The notes below the pieces were generated by a model. It saw only the letters and a program-made list of their open reading frames with translations. It was not told where the DNA came from and ran no database searches. 64,000 nt of DNA, from contig CAKQVG010000005.1 of assembly GCA_934277695.1 (NCBI GenBank), positions 38,205 to 102,204 on the forward strand. The letters are read 5' to 3'. Source of the DNA: CAG-238 sp934277695 (lineage in GTDB: Bacteria; Bacillota; Clostridia; Peptostreptococcales; Anaerovoracaceae). The position numbers and the translations under genes were made by a program. Below are positions 24,298-33,281 of the stretch, piece by piece (within the stretch, counting starts at the first letter, position 1; each line of letters opens with the position of its first letter).

Positions 24298-26559
24298 ATG
24301 AATTTGGAACACTTAAATCCGGAGCAGCAGGAAGCGGTAAGACATCTGGACGGGCCTTTGCTTATTCTGGCGGGGGCAGGAAGCGGTAAGACAGCGACGA
24401 TGACGCACAGAATTGCATATCTGATTGAAAACGGAGTAAGCCCGTATGCTATACTGGCAGTGACGTTTACAAACAAGGCGGCAGGCGAGATGAGAGAGCG
24501 TGTGGAGAAACTGGTCGGACATTGTCCGGGCATGTGGATTTTGACATTTCACGCAATGAGCCTTCGGATTTTGAGAAAATACGCAGAAACGGTCGGATAC
24601 GACAAGAATTTTGTGATATATGACACGGTGGATCAGAAAACACTGATTAAGAACATAATGAAGGAGCAGAATGTCGATACAAAGCTTTTCCCGCAGGCAT
24701 ATCTTTCCGCGGTGATAAGCAAACAGAAGGAAGCCGACATCGATCCAGAAGCCTATCTTGAGATTAACGGCGGAGAATTCAAGAACAGGGTAATCTATAA
24801 TGTGTACAGCGCATATCAGAAGGAGCTTAAGAAAAACAATGCGATGGACTTTGATGATTTACTGCTCAACGCCTTTCATGTGCTGAAGAAAAACCCCGAA
24901 GCACTCGAAGAATACCGGTCAACCTTTAGATATATCATGGTTGACGAGTACCAGGACACAAACAGGCTGCAATATGAAATTATCAGACTTCTCGCCAGTG
25001 CAAACCGCAACCTCTGCGTGGTAGGTGACGACGACCAGTGCATTTATCAGTGGAGAGGTGCTGACATTCAGAATATTTTGGACTTTGAGAAGGACTTTCC
25101 GGATGCAAAGGTAATCAAGCTCGAGCAAAATTACCGTTCGTACGGAAACATCTTGGCGGCGGCACATTCCGTAATCAGAAACAACCGAGGCAGGAAACAG
25201 AAGAAACTGTGGACTTCCAAAGATGAGGGAGACAAAATCGTATATAGACGATGCGATTCAGATAAGGAAGAGGCATATTACATAGCGCAGGAAATTGACC
25301 TTTTGAAGGGAAGGACGCGTTCTTATGATGACTTTGCGGTTCTTTACAGAACAAACGCGCAGTCGAGACTCTTTGAGGATGCTTTGAAGCGCAGAGGAAT
25401 TCCGTATCAGATTTTGTCGGGGTTCAGTTTTTATGACCGCAAAGAAACCAAGGATATGATTTGTTATATGAGGCTTGTCGTAAATCCGGCGGATGATTTG
25501 GCATTGAAGCGTATCATCAACGAACCGAAACGCGGCATCGGTGCCACGACGCTCGGAAAACTGGAGGCATTGGCGAGAGTCAGAGGACAATCGCTGTTTG
25601 AAGCTTTGATGGATGAAGAGGTTTTGTACAGTCTTCCGTCAAAAGCGGCAGAGCCGGTGCGAACCATGATGCAGGTCCTCCTTCTTTGCAGGCAGGAAAA
25701 GGAAAACCTAAGGGTTTCGGATATCTACGACAACCTCCTAGTGAGGACAGGCTATATGAAAGCCCTCGAAAATGAAAACACGCTTGAGGCAGAGGGAAGA
25801 ATCGAGAACCTTATGGACTTCAAATCGTTTATTTACGATTACGAAGAGGAGAAGGCGAAGGCAGACGAGCCGGCGAGCCTGGAAGAATTTCTTGAGAAGG
25901 TTGCGACGGACAGCGATGCGGATAAATACGACGAATCGGCAGGCAAGGTCACGCTGATGACAATGCACAGCGCCAAAGGGCTTGAGTTTCCGGTTGTATT
26001 CCTTCCGGGTCTTGAAGACGGGCTGTTTCCGGGACATCGGGCGATGGACAGCGATTCCGGAATGGAAGAGGAACGCAGGCTTTGCTATGTAGGCATGACC
26101 AGGGCAAAAGAAAAACTCTTTCTTACGAGTGCGGCTTACAGGGTTATGTATGGCCGTGGTGACTATACGAGAGAATCAACCTTTCTCAGAGAAGTTGATA
26201 ATTCGCTGTTGGATGAGGCGGGCGATACCGTGTTTGTCGCAGGACGAAGGACCGAAAACCGAGCAGGTGTGAGCACGGGGAATTTTGATGGGTTTGCGGC
26301 TGCGGCATACAGTCCGTTTGGAACTGCGGCAAGAGAAAAGGCTGCAGGATATGATCCCCTCAAATACGCAAAGCAGGCCGTCAAACAGAACGCAGGAGGC
26401 ACGCTTAGCGAAGCGTTTCATCCGGGTGACCGCGTTTCACATGCGAAATTCGGAAGCGGCATGGTAATAGAGACGGATGACAAAACGGTTACAATCCTGT
26501 TTGATGAAGCAGGACGCAAGAAGATGGCAAAGGGAATCGCCCCTTTGAAAAAGATATAA
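24298..26559 (+). CDS. pcrA: ATP-dependent DNA helicase PcrA (UvrD family)
   Basis: A 753-residue superfamily 1A helicase. The ATG at 24298 follows CAAGGAGACAC; the longer frame to 24214 would pass the promoter-like TATACT near 24261. Motifs seen are Walker A AGAGSGKT (25-32), FTNKAAGEM, DEYQDTN (motif II), VVGDDDQCIYQWRGAD (III), and LMTMHSAKGLEFPVVFLPG (V). The C-terminal Tudor-like domain is GDRVSHAKFGSGMVIE. It unwinds DNA in repair and removes RecA or replication blocks. It stands directly before ligA, as in many Firmicutes. Confidence 0.97.
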   Translation: MNLEHLNPEQQEAVRHLDGPLLILAGAGSGKTATMTHRIAYLIENGVSPYAILAVTFTNKAAGEMRERVEKLVGHCPGMWILTFHAMSLRILRKYAETVGYDKNFVIYDTVDQKTLIKNIMKEQNVDTKLFPQAYLSAVISKQKEADIDPEAYLEINGGEFKNRVIYNVYSAYQKELKKNNAMDFDDLLLNAFHVLKKNPEALEEYRSTFRYIMVDEYQDTNRLQYEIIRLLASANRNLCVVGDDDQCIYQWRGADIQNILDFEKDFPDAKVIKLEQNYRSYGNILAAAHSVIRNNRGRKQKKLWTSKDEGDKIVYRRCDSDKEEAYYIAQEIDLLKGRTRSYDDFAVLYRTNAQSRLFEDALKRRGIPYQILSGFSFYDRKETKDMICYMRLVVNPADDLALKRIINEPKRGIGATTLGKLEALARVRGQSLFEALMDEEVLYSLPSKAAEPVRTMMQVLLLCRQEKENLRVSDIYDNLLVRTGYMKALENENTLEAEGRIENLMDFKSFIYDYEEEKAKADEPASLEEFLEKVATDSDADKYDESAGKVTLMTMHSAKGLEFPVVFLPGLEDGLFPGHRAMDSDSGMEEERRLCYVGMTRAKEKLFLTSAAYRVMYGRGDYTRESTFLREVDNSLLDEAGDTVFVAGRRTENRAGVSTGNFDGFAAAAYSPFGTAAREKAAGYDPLKYAKQAVKQNAGGTLSEAFHPGDRVSHAKFGSGMVIETDDKTVTILFDEAGRKKMAKGIAPLKKI

Positions 26560-26572
26560 CGGAGAACGAAGA

Positions 26573-28522
26573 ATGGAAAGAATGAAAGAGCTGATTCGCC
26601 TGCTGAACGAGGCGGCAAAGGCATATTATCAGGAAAGCAGGGAAATCATGCCCAATTACGAGTATGACAAGCTCTACGATGAACTGACGGAGCTCGAAAA
26701 GAAGACCGGAATTACGCTTTCAAACAGCCCGACGATTCGTGTCGGCTATGAGGTTCTTTCGGACCTTCCGAAAGAAAAACACCCGAAGAAAATGCTTTCC
26801 CTGGACAAGACCAAGGATGTCGGCGCGCTTGCCGCATGGCTTGGCTCGCAGGGGGGTCTGCTTTCGTGGAAACTCGACGGTCTGACAATCGTACTGACCT
26901 ATGAGAACGGAAAACTCGCAAAGGCGGTAACACGCGGAAACGGCGAAATCGGAGAAGTGATTACCTCAAATGCAAGAACGTTCGAGAATCTTCCGCTTGG
27001 AATTGACTTCGCGGGGCAGCTCGTGCTCAGAGGCGAGGCGGTTATTTCCTATGCGGATTTTGAGAAGATAAACGATGAGATTACGGATGAGGGCGCGAAG
27101 TACAAGAATCCGAGAAATCTCTGCTCGGGTTCGGTGCGCCAGCTGAATAATGAAATCACCGCACAGAGGCATGTGCAGTTTTTCGCCTTTTCGCTTGTAT
27201 CTGCGGACGGAGTGGAATTTAAGACCAGGAAGGAACAGTTTGACTGGCTGGCAGAACGAGGCTTTCAGGTCGTGGAACATGTCAGCGTGGATGCAGAGAC
27301 GATTTCGGATGCGGTCAGTGCATTTGAAGCGAAGATTGCAGACAATCCTGTGCCTTCGGACGGTCTGGTTCTGAGTTACAATGACATAGAATACGGGCGG
27401 TCGCTAGGGGAAACCGCAAAGTTTCCACGCGACTCGATCGCTTTTAAATGGCAGGACGAAATCAAAGAAACCACACTCAGCGAAATCGAGTGGAGCGCTT
27501 CGCGGACGGGACTTATCAACCCGGTTGCGATTTTTGAGCCGGTGGAGCTTGAAGGCACAACCGTGAGCCGCGCTTCGGTTCATAATATCAGTGTCATGCG
27601 CGAGCTTGCACTCGGAATCGGCGATACGATAACGGTATACAAAGCAAACATGATTATCCCGCAGATTGCCGAGAATCTTACAAGAACGAATAATGTTAAA
27701 ATTCCGGAAAACTGCCCCGTATGCGGTGCATATACGCAGATAAAGGCTGAGAACGGGGTGGAAACCCTTGTATGCCCGAATCCTGCGTGCCTTGCGAAGC
27801 AGATCAAGAGCTTTACGCATTTCGTTTCGCGGGATGCCATGAACATCGAGGGGCTTTCGGAGATGACGATAGAAAAACTCATCGCACGCGGATTGATAAA
27901 AGAACTTTCGGATCTCTTCCATGTCGAGGAATATAAGCAGGAAATCGTGAAAATGGAAGGCTTCGGTGAGAAATCCTTCCGCAATCTCAAGAACTCCGTC
28001 GAGAAGGCAAGAAATACCGATTTGGCGCGTTTTTTGTACAGCCTCGGAATTCCGAACATCGGTACGGCAAACGCCCGTCTGATTGCGCGTTTTTGCGAGA
28101 ATAAATGGGAACGGGTTGAGACCCTTACGAGGGAAGAACTGCTTACGATTGACGGGATCGGTGAAATCATGGCAGATGCTTTTCTTGCGTTTTTTGCCGA
28201 CCCTGACAAGCGGAAAACGGTTGACGATCTTTTGAAAGAAGTGCATCTTGACGAAAACTTTGAGGAGCAGGGAACAGCTCTTGCGGGGAAGACCTTTGTC
28301 ATCACGGGCTCGCTTGCACATTACGAGAACCGCGAGGCACTCAAAGCCGAAATAGAGAAAGCAGGAGGCAGGGTGGCAGGCTCGGTAAGTGCCAAAACAT
28401 CCTATTTAATCAACAACGATATCAACTCAACCTCGGGCAAGAACAAGAAGGCCCGCGAGCTTGGGATTGAAATCATAGATGAAAACACGATAATGGAATG
28501 GCTTTCCGGAGGTGAAGAATGA
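26573..28522 (+). CDS. ligA: NAD-dependent DNA ligase, divergent
   Basis: A 649-residue protein with the complete LigA layout: Ia domain (YYQESREIMPNYEYDKLYDEL), adenylation site Lys100 in KLDG, OB fold, four-cysteine zinc finger (CPVC...CPNPAC), HhH repeats and a C-terminal BRCT domain (AGKTFVITGSLAHYENREAL). Several motifs differ from the usual form, for example TRGNGEIGE for TRGDGTTGE and DGLVLSYND for DGVVIKV, and it is about 20 residues short. It seals nicks in replication and repair. It starts 14 bp after pcrA. Confidence 0.93.
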   Translation: MERMKELIRLLNEAAKAYYQESREIMPNYEYDKLYDELTELEKKTGITLSNSPTIRVGYEVLSDLPKEKHPKKMLSLDKTKDVGALAAWLGSQGGLLSWKLDGLTIVLTYENGKLAKAVTRGNGEIGEVITSNARTFENLPLGIDFAGQLVLRGEAVISYADFEKINDEITDEGAKYKNPRNLCSGSVRQLNNEITAQRHVQFFAFSLVSADGVEFKTRKEQFDWLAERGFQVVEHVSVDAETISDAVSAFEAKIADNPVPSDGLVLSYNDIEYGRSLGETAKFPRDSIAFKWQDEIKETTLSEIEWSASRTGLINPVAIFEPVELEGTTVSRASVHNISVMRELALGIGDTITVYKANMIIPQIAENLTRTNNVKIPENCPVCGAYTQIKAENGVETLVCPNPACLAKQIKSFTHFVSRDAMNIEGLSEMTIEKLIARGLIKELSDLFHVEEYKQEIVKMEGFGEKSFRNLKNSVEKARNTDLARFLYSLGIPNIGTANARLIARFCENKWERVETLTREELLTIDGIGEIMADAFLAFFADPDKRKTVDDLLKEVHLDENFEEQGTALAGKTFVITGSLAHYENREALKAEIEKAGGRVAGSVSAKTSYLINNDINSTSGKNKKARELGIEIIDENTIMEWLSGGEE

Positions 28523-29799
28523 ACACGAACCCAAACAGAACAATCCGAAAACTGACCGTTGCGGATGTAGACGGCTACCTTGATGTCTATCTCAACGCAT
28601 ACCCGGCATACAAGGATCTCGACGATGAGTGCCGCGAAAAGTACAGAAAAAAGGCGACACTTGAGATAACGCAAAACAAAGAAGTCATCCACATGTGTAT
28701 GCTCGAAGGGGATAAGGTAATCGCGATCATGAAGGTCGTGCATTTCTCGCTTAACCTTTTCGGCAAAATGCATCCGGCCTGCGGACTGATGGCTCTCGGT
28801 GTGCATCCGCTGTATAAGAAACAGGGCGTTGCACTTGCCATGATACGCGAGTTTGAAAAAATTGCCTGCGAAGAGGGCGCTGCGGTTACGATGCTGCTTC
28901 CGTTCAACATTCCGTTCTACAGAAGAATGGGATACGGCTTCGGCGGCAGGATTGAGGAGTATCATATTCCGACGATGGGCTTGCCGAAGACGGATGGAGC
29001 GGGAGCGGAGCATCTGCGCTTCCTGAGTCTTGAGGAGCTTCCGGCTGTTTTGGAATGCCACAAAGCATTTGTACGGGCAAACCACGGCATGGTGGATAAG
29101 TTTGAGGAGGAAATCCGCGGAATGCAGGATGACTCTCAGGTTTTCCGAATCGGATATGAAGAGGACGGACGTCTGCGAGGCTATCTCGCATGGCGTTATC
29201 GCGAGGCGAGCGATGTGAACTATACGCAGATGTGCATGTCGGTTGAGGAAATGGTCTATGAAAACGGCAGGATTTTGAGAGAAATGCTTGGCTTCATCCG
29301 AAATCAGGCAGACCTCTGCCAGACGGTGATCCTGCGAACCGGTGAACCGGATTTCGTGCATCTTCTCGAAGATCCACAGGATGTTTCCAAGAATTACATA
29401 GATTTTGGATTCCTTCAGACGAATGTTGCGGCGGTCGGAACCATGTTCAAGATTATAAATCCGGCTAAGTTTATTGCGGATACACGATACAGGGAGTTCC
29501 CTGCGGCGCATGGCGATAAATTTACGGTGAAATTCCAATATGAGAAAGAACTGGAGCACGAGGAGGAAAGCATCGCTGTTGCCTTTGAAAACGGTACATG
29601 GGCGATCGCAGGTAGCGATGAGGCGGATGCTGTCATAAAACTCAGACAGGGAACCTTTGCGTCTGTTTTGATGGGCTCTGCGGACATTTCGGCTATGGTG
29701 CGGCTCGGTGGAGCGGAGATAAGCTGTCCGGATTGTCTTGCAAAACTGGAAAGCCTGTTTTCCTATCATCAGAGACCTTGGTGCAATTCCGACTATTGA
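28519..29799 (+). CDS. Eis-like GNAT N-acetyltransferase
   Basis: A 426-residue protein overlapping the ligA stop by 4 bp (ATGA). The N-terminal GNAT domain has the acetyl-CoA loop region LMALGVHPLYKKQGVALAMI (about residues 92-111), then FNIPFYRRMGYGFGG. A second acetyltransferase-like domain follows, with an SCP2-like C-terminal domain (about 315-410). This three-part layout matches the Eis family, whose members acetylate aminoglycosides or proteins; the substrate here is unknown. The stop overlaps the -35 of the SRP RNA promoter. Confidence 0.85.
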   Translation: MNTNPNRTIRKLTVADVDGYLDVYLNAYPAYKDLDDECREKYRKKATLEITQNKEVIHMCMLEGDKVIAIMKVVHFSLNLFGKMHPACGLMALGVHPLYKKQGVALAMIREFEKIACEEGAAVTMLLPFNIPFYRRMGYGFGGRIEEYHIPTMGLPKTDGAGAEHLRFLSLEELPAVLECHKAFVRANHGMVDKFEEEIRGMQDDSQVFRIGYEEDGRLRGYLAWRYREASDVNYTQMCMSVEEMVYENGRILREMLGFIRNQADLCQTVILRTGEPDFVHLLEDPQDVSKNYIDFGFLQTNVAAVGTMFKIINPAKFIADTRYREFPAAHGDKFTVKFQYEKELEHEEESIAVAFENGTWAIAGSDEADAVIKLRQGTFASVLMGSADISAMVRLGGAEISCPDCLAKLESLFSYHQRPWCNSDY

Positions 29800-29824
29800 C
29801 CCAAACGCCGTTCTGTGTTACAAT
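29796..29824 (+). promoter_or_regulatory. Promoter of the SRP RNA gene
   Basis: TTGACC (29796-29801) and TACAAT (29819-29824) with a 17-bp spacer. The -35 overlaps the stop of the upstream acetyltransferase gene. Confidence 0.8.
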
Positions 29825-29831
29825 GATGTAA

Positions 29832-29997
29832 GAAAAATTGCCTTTAAAGAGCTTCGCCCGGCATGGTTTGGGTCCTGCGCAATGGGATGCCGTGAACCTT
29901 GTCAGGTCCGGAAGGAAGCAGCAATAAGCGGAAGTTCTTATGTGCCGCAGATTAGCCTTCTCCAACGCCTCGCGCGGCTCTTTAAGGGCAATTTTTT
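29832..29997 (+). ncRNA. ffs: Signal recognition particle RNA (4.5S type)
   Basis: Contains the highly conserved domain IV segment GTCAGGTCCGGAAGGAAGC (about 29906-29924) with its GGAA tetraloop. The region is a long hairpin about 165 nt long. Its ends pair almost perfectly: AAATTGCCTTTAAAGAGC on the 5' side with GCTCTTTAAGGGCAATTT on the 3' side, followed by TTTT. The terminal helix may therefore also be its terminator. It is longer than the usual small SRP RNA of about 100 nt but lacks room for a full Alu domain. With Ffh it targets ribosomes to SecY. It sits just before dnaX, as in many Firmicutes. Confidence 0.88.
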
Positions 29998-30015
29998 CAA
30001 TAATGGGAGGAATTT

Positions 30016-31587
30016 ATGTATACTGCACTTTACAGAGCCGAAAGACCGGAAGTCTTCGACGAAATCCTGGGTCAGGAACATATCGTAAAAATTCTGAGAC
30101 ATCAGATAGCAGAAGATACCGTCGGTCACGCCTATCTGTTTTGTGGTACGCGCGGAACGGGAAAAACGACGACGGCGCGGATTTTAGCCAAGGGCGTCAA
30201 CTGTACCGATTCGAATGCAGCAGGAAGACCGTGCGGCAAATGCGCAAACTGCAAGGCAATCAGCGAGGGAAACTTCATGGATGTCATCGAGATTGACGCA
30301 GCTTCCAACAACGGTGTAGAAAACATCCGCGAACTGCGGGAAAGCGTCAAGTACCCTCCGGCGGTCGGCAGGAAAAAAGTGTACATTATCGACGAAGTAC
30401 ATATGCTTTCGACCGGGGCATTTAACGCATTGCTCAAGACTCTTGAGGAACCGCCCGAAAATGTAATGTTCATACTTGCAACGACGGAGCCGCAGAAACT
30501 CCCGGCAACCATTCTCTCAAGATGCCTCAAATTTGACTTCAAGCGTGTTCCGCAAAGCCTTATTATGGACGGCATGAAGCGAATCTGCAGCGACAGAGGC
30601 GTCGAAATTTCCGACGGGGCGCTCAGGCTTGTGGCAAACTGCGCGGATGGTTCGGTGAGAGACGGGCTGAGCATACTGGATCAGATACTTGCATCCGGAG
30701 AGAAAAACATATCACGCGAGGATGTGCTTGAGTATATAGGGACAGCCGGAGAAGATTTTTTCATCGAGCTTACCGAGAAGGTTTCACTCAGAAATGTTTC
30801 GGAGGCACTGCTTTTGGTTGATGAAGCTTTGGCAGACGGAAAAGATGTCAGGAGCCTCATGCGCGACTGGACGGCGTATTATCGCAACCTTATGATTGCG
30901 AAGTTCGTAAAGAACCCTGAGGATCTTTTGAACATGTCTGCAGAGAATATTCTGCGGATCAAGCAGCAGAGTGACCATATTTCGATGGATGAAATAAATG
31001 ATGCGATTCTCAAGCTTTCCAAAGCCATAAATGAGGCAAGATGGTCCACACAGCCGAGGATTCTGCTCGAGCTTGCGCTTGTGAACATAGCATCCGGGGT
31101 ATCGGAAACGACCGCGCCGAAGCAAGAGACAAGAAGGGCACCGGCAAGACCCGCAATGCAGCCGGCACCGGCAAAACCTGTGGTGCAGCAGCCTGCATCG
31201 CCAAGACCGGCGGAGCCCGTACAAACGATGCAGACAAGTGAAAACAAGGAAAATGAAATGCTTTGGCATCAGGTTTTTGAAGAGGGCGAAGATGAAGCGG
31301 GAAGCTTCAATTTGATTCGAAAAGGGACGAGACTTTATCACCTTGGCGATAAAAACTTTACCGTTCTTGCAAATAACGATTTTACAAAAAAGTTCACGGA
31401 ACAAAAGCGTGACCTGATTGAAAGAATCATGGCAGATAAACTCGGACATCCTGTACAGATGGTCTGCTGCCTTGAATCGGAAATTGACCGCAAGCAGGAG
31501 ACGGCGGCCGATGAGACCAAAGAAGATGACAGCGAACTTGCCCGGAAAGCAAGCGAAATTCTGGGCATAGAAGTAGAAATAGATTAA
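30016..31587 (+). CDS. dnaX: DNA polymerase III subunits gamma/tau
   Basis: A 523-residue clamp-loader ATPase. Walker A GTRGTGKT is at 44-51, followed by the zinc module (Cys in CTDSN...CGKCANC), Walker B with DEVHML and the SRC motif (ILSRCLKFDF). Residues about 365-405 are Pro/Ala/Gln-rich and look like a flexible linker, and a tau-like domain follows. RBS GGGAGGAA. First gene of the dnaX-ybaB-recR cluster. Confidence 0.97.
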   Translation: MYTALYRAERPEVFDEILGQEHIVKILRHQIAEDTVGHAYLFCGTRGTGKTTTARILAKGVNCTDSNAAGRPCGKCANCKAISEGNFMDVIEIDAASNNGVENIRELRESVKYPPAVGRKKVYIIDEVHMLSTGAFNALLKTLEEPPENVMFILATTEPQKLPATILSRCLKFDFKRVPQSLIMDGMKRICSDRGVEISDGALRLVANCADGSVRDGLSILDQILASGEKNISREDVLEYIGTAGEDFFIELTEKVSLRNVSEALLLVDEALADGKDVRSLMRDWTAYYRNLMIAKFVKNPEDLLNMSAENILRIKQQSDHISMDEINDAILKLSKAINEARWSTQPRILLELALVNIASGVSETTAPKQETRRAPARPAMQPAPAKPVVQQPASPRPAEPVQTMQTSENKENEMLWHQVFEEGEDEAGSFNLIRKGTRLYHLGDKNFTVLANNDFTKKFTEQKRDLIERIMADKLGHPVQMVCCLESEIDRKQETAADETKEDDSELARKASEILGIEVEID

Positions 31588-31604
31588 AACGGAGGACAAA
31601 ATAA

Positions 31605-31970
31605 ATGGGAAAAGGAATGAGAGCCGGCAAGAAGCCGTCAAAACCGGGAATGGGCAGCATGGGCGGAGGAATGCAGAAACAGCTCCAGCAGATGCAGCAG
31701 ATGCAGAGACAGATGGAGGCACTTCAGGCTGAAATCGAAGAAAAGGAAGTTACCACAACAGCCGGCGGCGGAGCGGTAACGGCAGTCGTAAACGGCAAAA
31801 AAGAAATCACAAGACTTGAAATCAAACCGGAAGTTGTTGACCCGGACGATGTTGAAATGCTTCAGGATCTTATCATCGTTGCCGTAAACGAGGGACTCCG
31901 CCAGATTGAAGAAATATCAAACAACGAAATGAGCAAACTCACAGGCGGACTTGGAATCCCGGGTCTGTAA
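31605..31970 (+). CDS. ybaB: Nucleoid-associated protein, YbaB/EbfC family
   Basis: A 121-residue protein with a Gly/Met-rich start, a Gln/Met-rich helix (QKQLQQMQQMQRQMEALQ) and the family core VTTTAGGGAVTAVVNGKKEI. It binds DNA as a dimer. Position between dnaX and recR is conserved across bacteria. Confidence 0.95.
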   Translation: MGKGMRAGKKPSKPGMGSMGGGMQKQLQQMQQMQRQMEALQAEIEEKEVTTTAGGGAVTAVVNGKKEITRLEIKPEVVDPDDVEMLQDLIIVAVNEGLRQIEEISNNEMSKLTGGLGIPGL

Positions 31971-32012
31971 ACGCACAGAGGATAACCTTGAGTTTATCGG
32001 ACGGAGTAGAAA

Positions 32013-32612
32013 ATGAGACAATATCCTAAACCTTTAGCCAGACTCATAAACGAGATGTCAAAACTTCCGGGAATCGGTACGAAAACGGCACAGCGGCTTT
32101 CTTTTTATATTCTTTCCTTGGAGGATAAGGAAGCCGAGCAGCTTGCGAGTGCTATTCTCACAGCCAAAAAAGAAATGAAATATTGTTCCGTATGCGGCAA
32201 CCTCACGGATGAGGATCCGTGTGCCATTTGCAGTGACAAGAGCCGAAATGCCGACACAATCTGTGTGGTCGAAAGCCCGAAGGATGTTATGGCAATGGAA
32301 CGCATAAGAGAATACAACGGGCTTTATCACGTTCTGCACGGCGTGATTTCTCCGATGGAAGGAATCGGACCTGAGGACATCAATCTCATGTCACTATTGA
32401 AGAGGCTGCAGGCAGACGACATAAAGGAATTGATTATCGCAACGAACCCGAACATTGAGGGAGAGGCCACCGCCATGTATATTGCGCGACTTGTCAAACC
32501 GAGCGGAATCAAGGTGAGCAGAATTGCACACGGAATTCCCGTTGGCGGCGACCTCGAATACGCAGACGAGGTCACCTTGCTCAAGGCCATGGAGGGCCGC
32601 AGGGAACTTTAA
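32013..32612 (+). CDS. recR: Recombination protein RecR
   Basis: A 199-residue protein with an HhH start (LPGIGTKTAQRLSFYIL), a four-cysteine zinc finger (CSVCGNLTDEDPCAIC) and a Toprim domain (ICVVESPKDVMAMER). It acts with RecO/RecF in loading RecA. Its last 4 bp overlap the end of the opposing yaaL-like gene. Confidence 0.97.
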   Translation: MRQYPKPLARLINEMSKLPGIGTKTAQRLSFYILSLEDKEAEQLASAILTAKKEMKYCSVCGNLTDEDPCAICSDKSRNADTICVVESPKDVMAMERIREYNGLYHVLHGVISPMEGIGPEDINLMSLLKRLQADDIKELIIATNPNIEGEATAMYIARLVKPSGIKVSRIAHGIPVGGDLEYADEVTLLKAMEGRREL

Positions 32613-32824
32613 AGCGACAGGCCTTTTGCCTTTGCAAGCTGCAGCAGGTACGAATACTTTGCTCTTGCAGCCAAAATATTATACGCAGCATAATCAACAG
32701 CTGTATTATCGGTTAGTTCATTGAAAATGTCCACTGCAGTGTCAAGCTCGCAGCGGGCGTTTTTTATTGACATGTAAAGCATTTCGTCCTCGGAATGCAG
32801 CGGTTGGGAAAGTTTAAGCTTCAT
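32609..32824 (-). CDS. DUF2508 (YaaL-like) protein, inverted
   Basis: A 71-residue protein read on the minus strand. The pattern KNARCELDTAVDIFNEL, VDYAAYNILAARAKYSYLL resembles the DUF2508/YaaL family. The ATG at 32824 has AAAGGTG on the minus strand at suitable spacing, and a TATAAT-like box lies upstream. In B. subtilis yaaL lies between recR and bofA on the same strand; here the gene is in the same slot but reversed, convergent with recR. Function unknown. Confidence 0.72.
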   Translation of the reverse strand: MKLKLSQPLHSEDEMLYMSIKNARCELDTAVDIFNELTDNTAVDYAAYNILAARAKYSYLLQLAKAKGLSL

Positions 32825-32925
32825 AAATCATACACCTTTCGCACTTATTTATTACTATTATAGGAATTTTTATTCTATTTTATTCCAAGCCCGCATATTT
32901 TATTGAGTATAGAAGGGGGCGCGGC

Positions 32926-33189
32926 ATGGGACTGCAAATCGGAGTACTGCTTACATATGCGGGAGCAATCATATTGATTTTTATCGTCGGCAAGCTCTTT
33001 GTGTGGCCGATAAAACTTGTTTTGAAACTTGTGGCGAGCAGTTTGATCGCGGGAGCCGCCATCGTGCTGATTAACACGGCGGGCAGCGGGCTTGGAATTG
33101 CCATCCCGCTCAATGTGCTGAATGCTTTGACCGCAGGCGTGCTCGGCATACCGGGACTTGTGATGCTGCTGATATTCAGCTTCTTGTAA
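32926..33189 (+). CDS. bofA: BofA-family membrane protein
   Basis: An 87-residue hydrophobic protein, MGLQIGVLLTYAGAII at the start, with two or three membrane helices and the family end segment NALTAGVLGIPGLVMLL. In B. subtilis BofA inhibits pro-sigma-K processing during sporulation. Gene order recR-yaaL-bofA supports the call. Whether this organism sporulates cannot be told from the window. Confidence 0.82.
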   Translation: MGLQIGVLLTYAGAIILIFIVGKLFVWPIKLVLKLVASSLIAGAAIVLINTAGSGLGIAIPLNVLNALTAGVLGIPGLVMLLIFSFL

Positions 33190-33220
33190 AACATCGGCTT
33201 GAACAGTTACTTACACCAAA

Positions 33221-33262
33221 ACAAAACAGGCAATCGCTTGACTGCCTGTTTTGTTTCTTTTT
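33221..33262. terminator. Bidirectional terminator between bofA and the transporter
   Basis: A perfect 12-bp stem (33221-33232 with 33243-33254, ACAAAACAGGCA and complement), 10-nt loop, with a T-rich tract on the plus strand and an A/T-rich flank on the other side. It serves the convergent genes bofA and the NSS transporter. Confidence 0.85.
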
Positions 33263-33281
33263 TATCTGTCATATGCAGCGA

